DNA of 7,853 nt from an uncultured Polaribacter sp. (GTDB taxonomy: Bacteria; Bacteroidota; Bacteroidia; Flavobacteriales; Flavobacteriaceae), in NCBI GenBank assembly GCA_937936695.1, contig CALHCK010000188.1, forward strand, positions 1-7,853, given 5' to 3'. Each line of letters starts with the position of its first letter. Position 1 is the stretch's first letter. Both the position numbers and the translations under genes were made by a program. Of the stretch, positions 6,122-7,853 are shown piece after piece. The notes under the pieces are model-generated. The model saw only the letters and a program-made list of their open reading frames with translations. It ran no database searches and was not told the DNA's origin.

Positions 6122-7699
6122 TTATTTAGAATAAATGTTTAAAGTAGCAGTTTCAGGAAATTCATTTGCAACTATTAATAATGTTTTTCCGTTAGGGCTA
6201 TCTGTAGCATTTACAATTGTTAATCCTTCAGGAGAAGTGTTTCTTAATCTTTGTACAAATATTGGGTTGTAAATATCTGATATATTATACACCAATACAT
6301 CTCCACTTCTTTCTAAACCTACTACAGCAAAAGTATTGTTACCTTCTGTAAATGTTGTAACAGCTTCTGGTTCTGTACCTTTATCATCAGATCTGTTTTC
6401 AGGATAATTTCCAAAATCAAAAATACTTTTTAAAGTAAATTCGTTACCAGAGTCAAATAATTGTTGACCGTCTGTACTCCAAATAGAAAAAGAACGCGCT
6501 CCGTATCCATAAATTTGATCGATATCTCCATCACCATCAGTATCACCATTAGCAGTTGTTACTTTTAATCTTCCTAAATTTTCTATTTCTTGCAAAACAG
6601 CAGCATTTGGGTAAGCAGTTGGGTCTAAATTTAAATCTTCAGCTCTAACTTCTTCAGAAAAACCATCATAATCTCTAGCATCTCCTTCATTGGCAGTAAT
6701 AATGTAACCAGTACCATTAATTTCAAAGTAGTCAATTGCATCTGGTTGATAATAGCTTAGTACAGACCAAGTATTTAAATTACCAGCAGTATTGTCTTTG
6801 TCAGATAAATCTAACAATACTTTAGAATAATCTTTAGTACCTAAAGGATATATATCTGTAATTGTTTTAGTATTGATGTCTAATTTTGCGATACCGTTAT
6901 TTTCTTGCAATGCAATAAAAGCAGTTTTAGAATCTGCAGAAACAGTTATATATTCTGGTTCTACATCTGTGCTTAAATCTGCATTTGGTCCAAATACTCT
7001 AAAGCCCTTAGTTTCTAAACTAGCTTCTTGATTATTAAAATTATCAAAATTAATTTGTGTAGTAGCCATGGTTGCTACTTCTATTAAAGTAACAGATCCT
7101 TTAGGGTCTATTGTATAATCATCATTAGGTTCACCCTCATTTGCAGCCAAAATATACTTTCCGTCTGGTGTAAAAGTTACCATATCTGGTAATGCCCCAG
7201 CAGTAATTTGTGCTAAAGGACTATTTAAATTGTTTGTCTTAAAAATAACAACTTTACCATTGTTTGTAGCTTCTTTAGCTTCTACAGCAATAGCTAATAA
7301 ACCGTTTTTACAAGCTACACTATTTACATTACCACCAAAAGCAGTAATATCTATAGCGTTTTTAAGTAGAGGAGAGGTTACGTTAGATAGATCGATGACA
7401 TCTACTTCTTTTGCTTCAGAATTTGTAGCAAAAATTGTTTTAGTAGTTGTATCAAAAGCAGAAATTTCTGGAACACCATCTCCTAAACTAACTCTTGCTG
7501 CTGTCGAAAAAAAAGTAACATCACTACCATTACTTCCATTTGTGCCATCTGCTCCGTCCGTTCCATTAACTCCGTCTTTACCATTAGTCCCGTTAATACC
7601 ATTTGCACCGTTTATTCCGTCTTCTGAACAGGCAGCTAATATTAGAACTGTACTTAATAAAATAGGTTTTATTAATGTAGTTAAATTATTGAATTTCAT
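6122..7699 (-). CDS. choice-of-anchor I family lipoprotein with Gly-x-Asn/Asp repeat linker
   Basis: A 525-residue protein starting at ATG 7699. A lipoprotein signal peptide ends in Leu-Ala-Ala-Cys24. The Ser-Glu-Asp right after the Cys resembles the acidic export tag of surface lipoproteins in Bacteroidota, so the protein may face outward (inference). Residues 28-60 are eleven uninterrupted Gly-x-Asn/Asp triplets, a flexible or collagen-like spacer. The remainder, about 61-525, is a repetitive beta-strand protein typical of the choice-of-anchor I family, with propeller-like turns such as FTPDGKYILAANEGEP (176-191), a second ANEGDARDYDGF (336-347), and an Asp-rich DTDGDGDID (386-394) that looks like a calcium loop. 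Related proteins are annotated as secreted or as having esterase/phytase-like folds; the substrate or ligand is unknown and no catalytic residue can be assigned. It is a single-gene transcript with the terminator at 6047-6083. No exact TAnnTTTG element was found upstream; the nearest is GATTTTTG at 7736-7729. Confidence 0.92.
   Translation of the reverse strand: MKFNNLTTLIKPILLSTVLILAACSEDGINGANGINGTNGKDGVNGTDGADGTNGSNGSDVTFFSTAARVSLGDGVPEISAFDTTTKTIFATNSEAKEVDVIDLSNVTSPLLKNAIDITAFGGNVNSVACKNGLLAIAVEAKEATNNGKVVIFKTNNLNSPLAQITAGALPDMVTFTPDGKYILAANEGEPNDDYTIDPKGSVTLIEVATMATTQINFDNFNNQEASLETKGFRVFGPNADLSTDVEPEYITVSADSKTAFIALQENNGIAKLDINTKTITDIYPLGTKDYSKVLLDLSDKDNTAGNLNTWSVLSYYQPDAIDYFEINGTGYIITANEGDARDYDGFSEEVRAEDLNLDPTAYPNAAVLQEIENLGRLKVTTANGDTDGDGDIDQIYGYGARSFSIWSTDGQQLFDSGNEFTLKSIFDFGNYPENRSDDKGTEPEAVTTFTEGNNTFAVVGLERSGDVLVYNISDIYNPIFVQRLRNTSPEGLTIVNATDSPNGKTLLIVANEFPETATLNIYSK
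7520..7618 (-). repeat. coding 9-nt periodic repeat: eleven Gly-x-Asn/Asp triplets
   Basis: Eleven consecutive 9-nt units encode Gly at residues 28, 31, 34 and so on to 58 of the lipoprotein. The third residue of every triplet is Asn (seven times) or Asp (four times), while the middle residue varies (Ile, Ala, Thr, Lys, Val, Ser). The units are diverged at the DNA level, so this is not a clean microsatellite. It links the lipidated Cys24 to the folded domain. Confidence 0.9.
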
Positions 7700-7853
7700 A
7701 ATTGTTATTTGATTAAATATTGAATTTCAAAAATCAGTTATAAAATTAATGTATGTGTTAATAGAATTCTAAGTAAATATTAGCTTTTAGTTGCTTTCTG
7801 TAAATAAATTGTATCCTTTTAATTGTAAATGAAAATAATTTGTTAAGAATATG
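7700..7853. other. AT-rich intergenic DNA to the window edge
   Basis: These 154 nt lie upstream of the lipoprotein gene and must hold its promoter unless that lies beyond the edge. I found no exact TAnnTTTG element on either strand, no hairpin with a T run, and no supported coding frame. The final three bases are ATG on the plus strand, too little to call a gene. Confidence 0.5.

Noticed and set aside
7520..7618. Short periodic repeat as a possible CRISPR or minisatellite
   Set aside because: The 9-nt units are in frame, diverged and fully explained by the protein repeat; there are no spacers.
7230..7712. Plus-strand open frame with a Pro-rich C-terminal part
   Set aside because: The Pro-rich pattern is the reverse complement of the Gly-x-Asn/Asp repeat; it is not an independent gene.
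7851..7853. ATG at the right edge as the start of a divergent gene
   Set aside because: Only the start codon would be in the window, and no promoter element supports it.

Overview
The window is AT-rich DNA (roughly one third G+C by eye) from a member of the Bacteroidota, most likely a Flavobacteriaceae species and plausibly marine. Four things point there: the protein families present, two lipoproteins with short Bacteroidota-style signal peptides, an exact TAnnTTTG -7 promoter element (the Bacteroidota sigma factor consensus) in front of der, and no clear Shine-Dalgarno sequences. No mobile element, CRISPR array, rRNA or tRNA was seen, and the region looks like ordinary chromosome.

Layout: (1) Positions 1-1088, + strand, hold the 3' part of a gene whose start lies outside the window. 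It encodes an HD phosphohydrolase domain, a lysine-rich linker and a three-helix membrane module recognisable as the Pycsar-effector (PycTM, formerly DUF5706) domain. (2) Positions 1097-2023, - strand, encode a lipoprotein alpha/beta hydrolase with an aspartate nucleophile, related to haloalkane dehalogenases and epoxide hydrolases but lacking the halide-binding residues. It converges tail to tail on gene 1, with the two stop codons 8 nt apart. (3) Positions 2190-4577, - strand, encode a 795-residue protein with a GAF-like region and a large C-terminal part of unknown function; a strong intrinsic terminator follows at 2126-2154. (4) Positions 4653-5963, - strand, encode the ribosome-assembly GTPase Der, with its own -7 element just upstream. 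The GAF gene follows 75 nt downstream and may be cotranscribed. (5) Positions 6122-7699, - strand, encode a surface-type lipoprotein: a lipobox, eleven Gly-x-Asn/Asp triplets, then a beta-propeller-like 'choice-of-anchor I' domain. A strong terminator at 6047-6083 separates it from der.

The genes do not form one obvious pathway. Terminators and the der promoter split the minus strand into at least three transcription units: the choice-of-anchor lipoprotein, der with the possible addition of the GAF protein, and the hydrolase. The most interesting gene is the HD-PycTM fusion. It combines the membrane effector module of cyclic-pyrimidine anti-phage signalling with a phosphohydrolase domain, and no pyrimidine cyclase is visible in this window. 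No gene-free stretch exceeds 300 nt; the longest is 166 nt (2024-2189).
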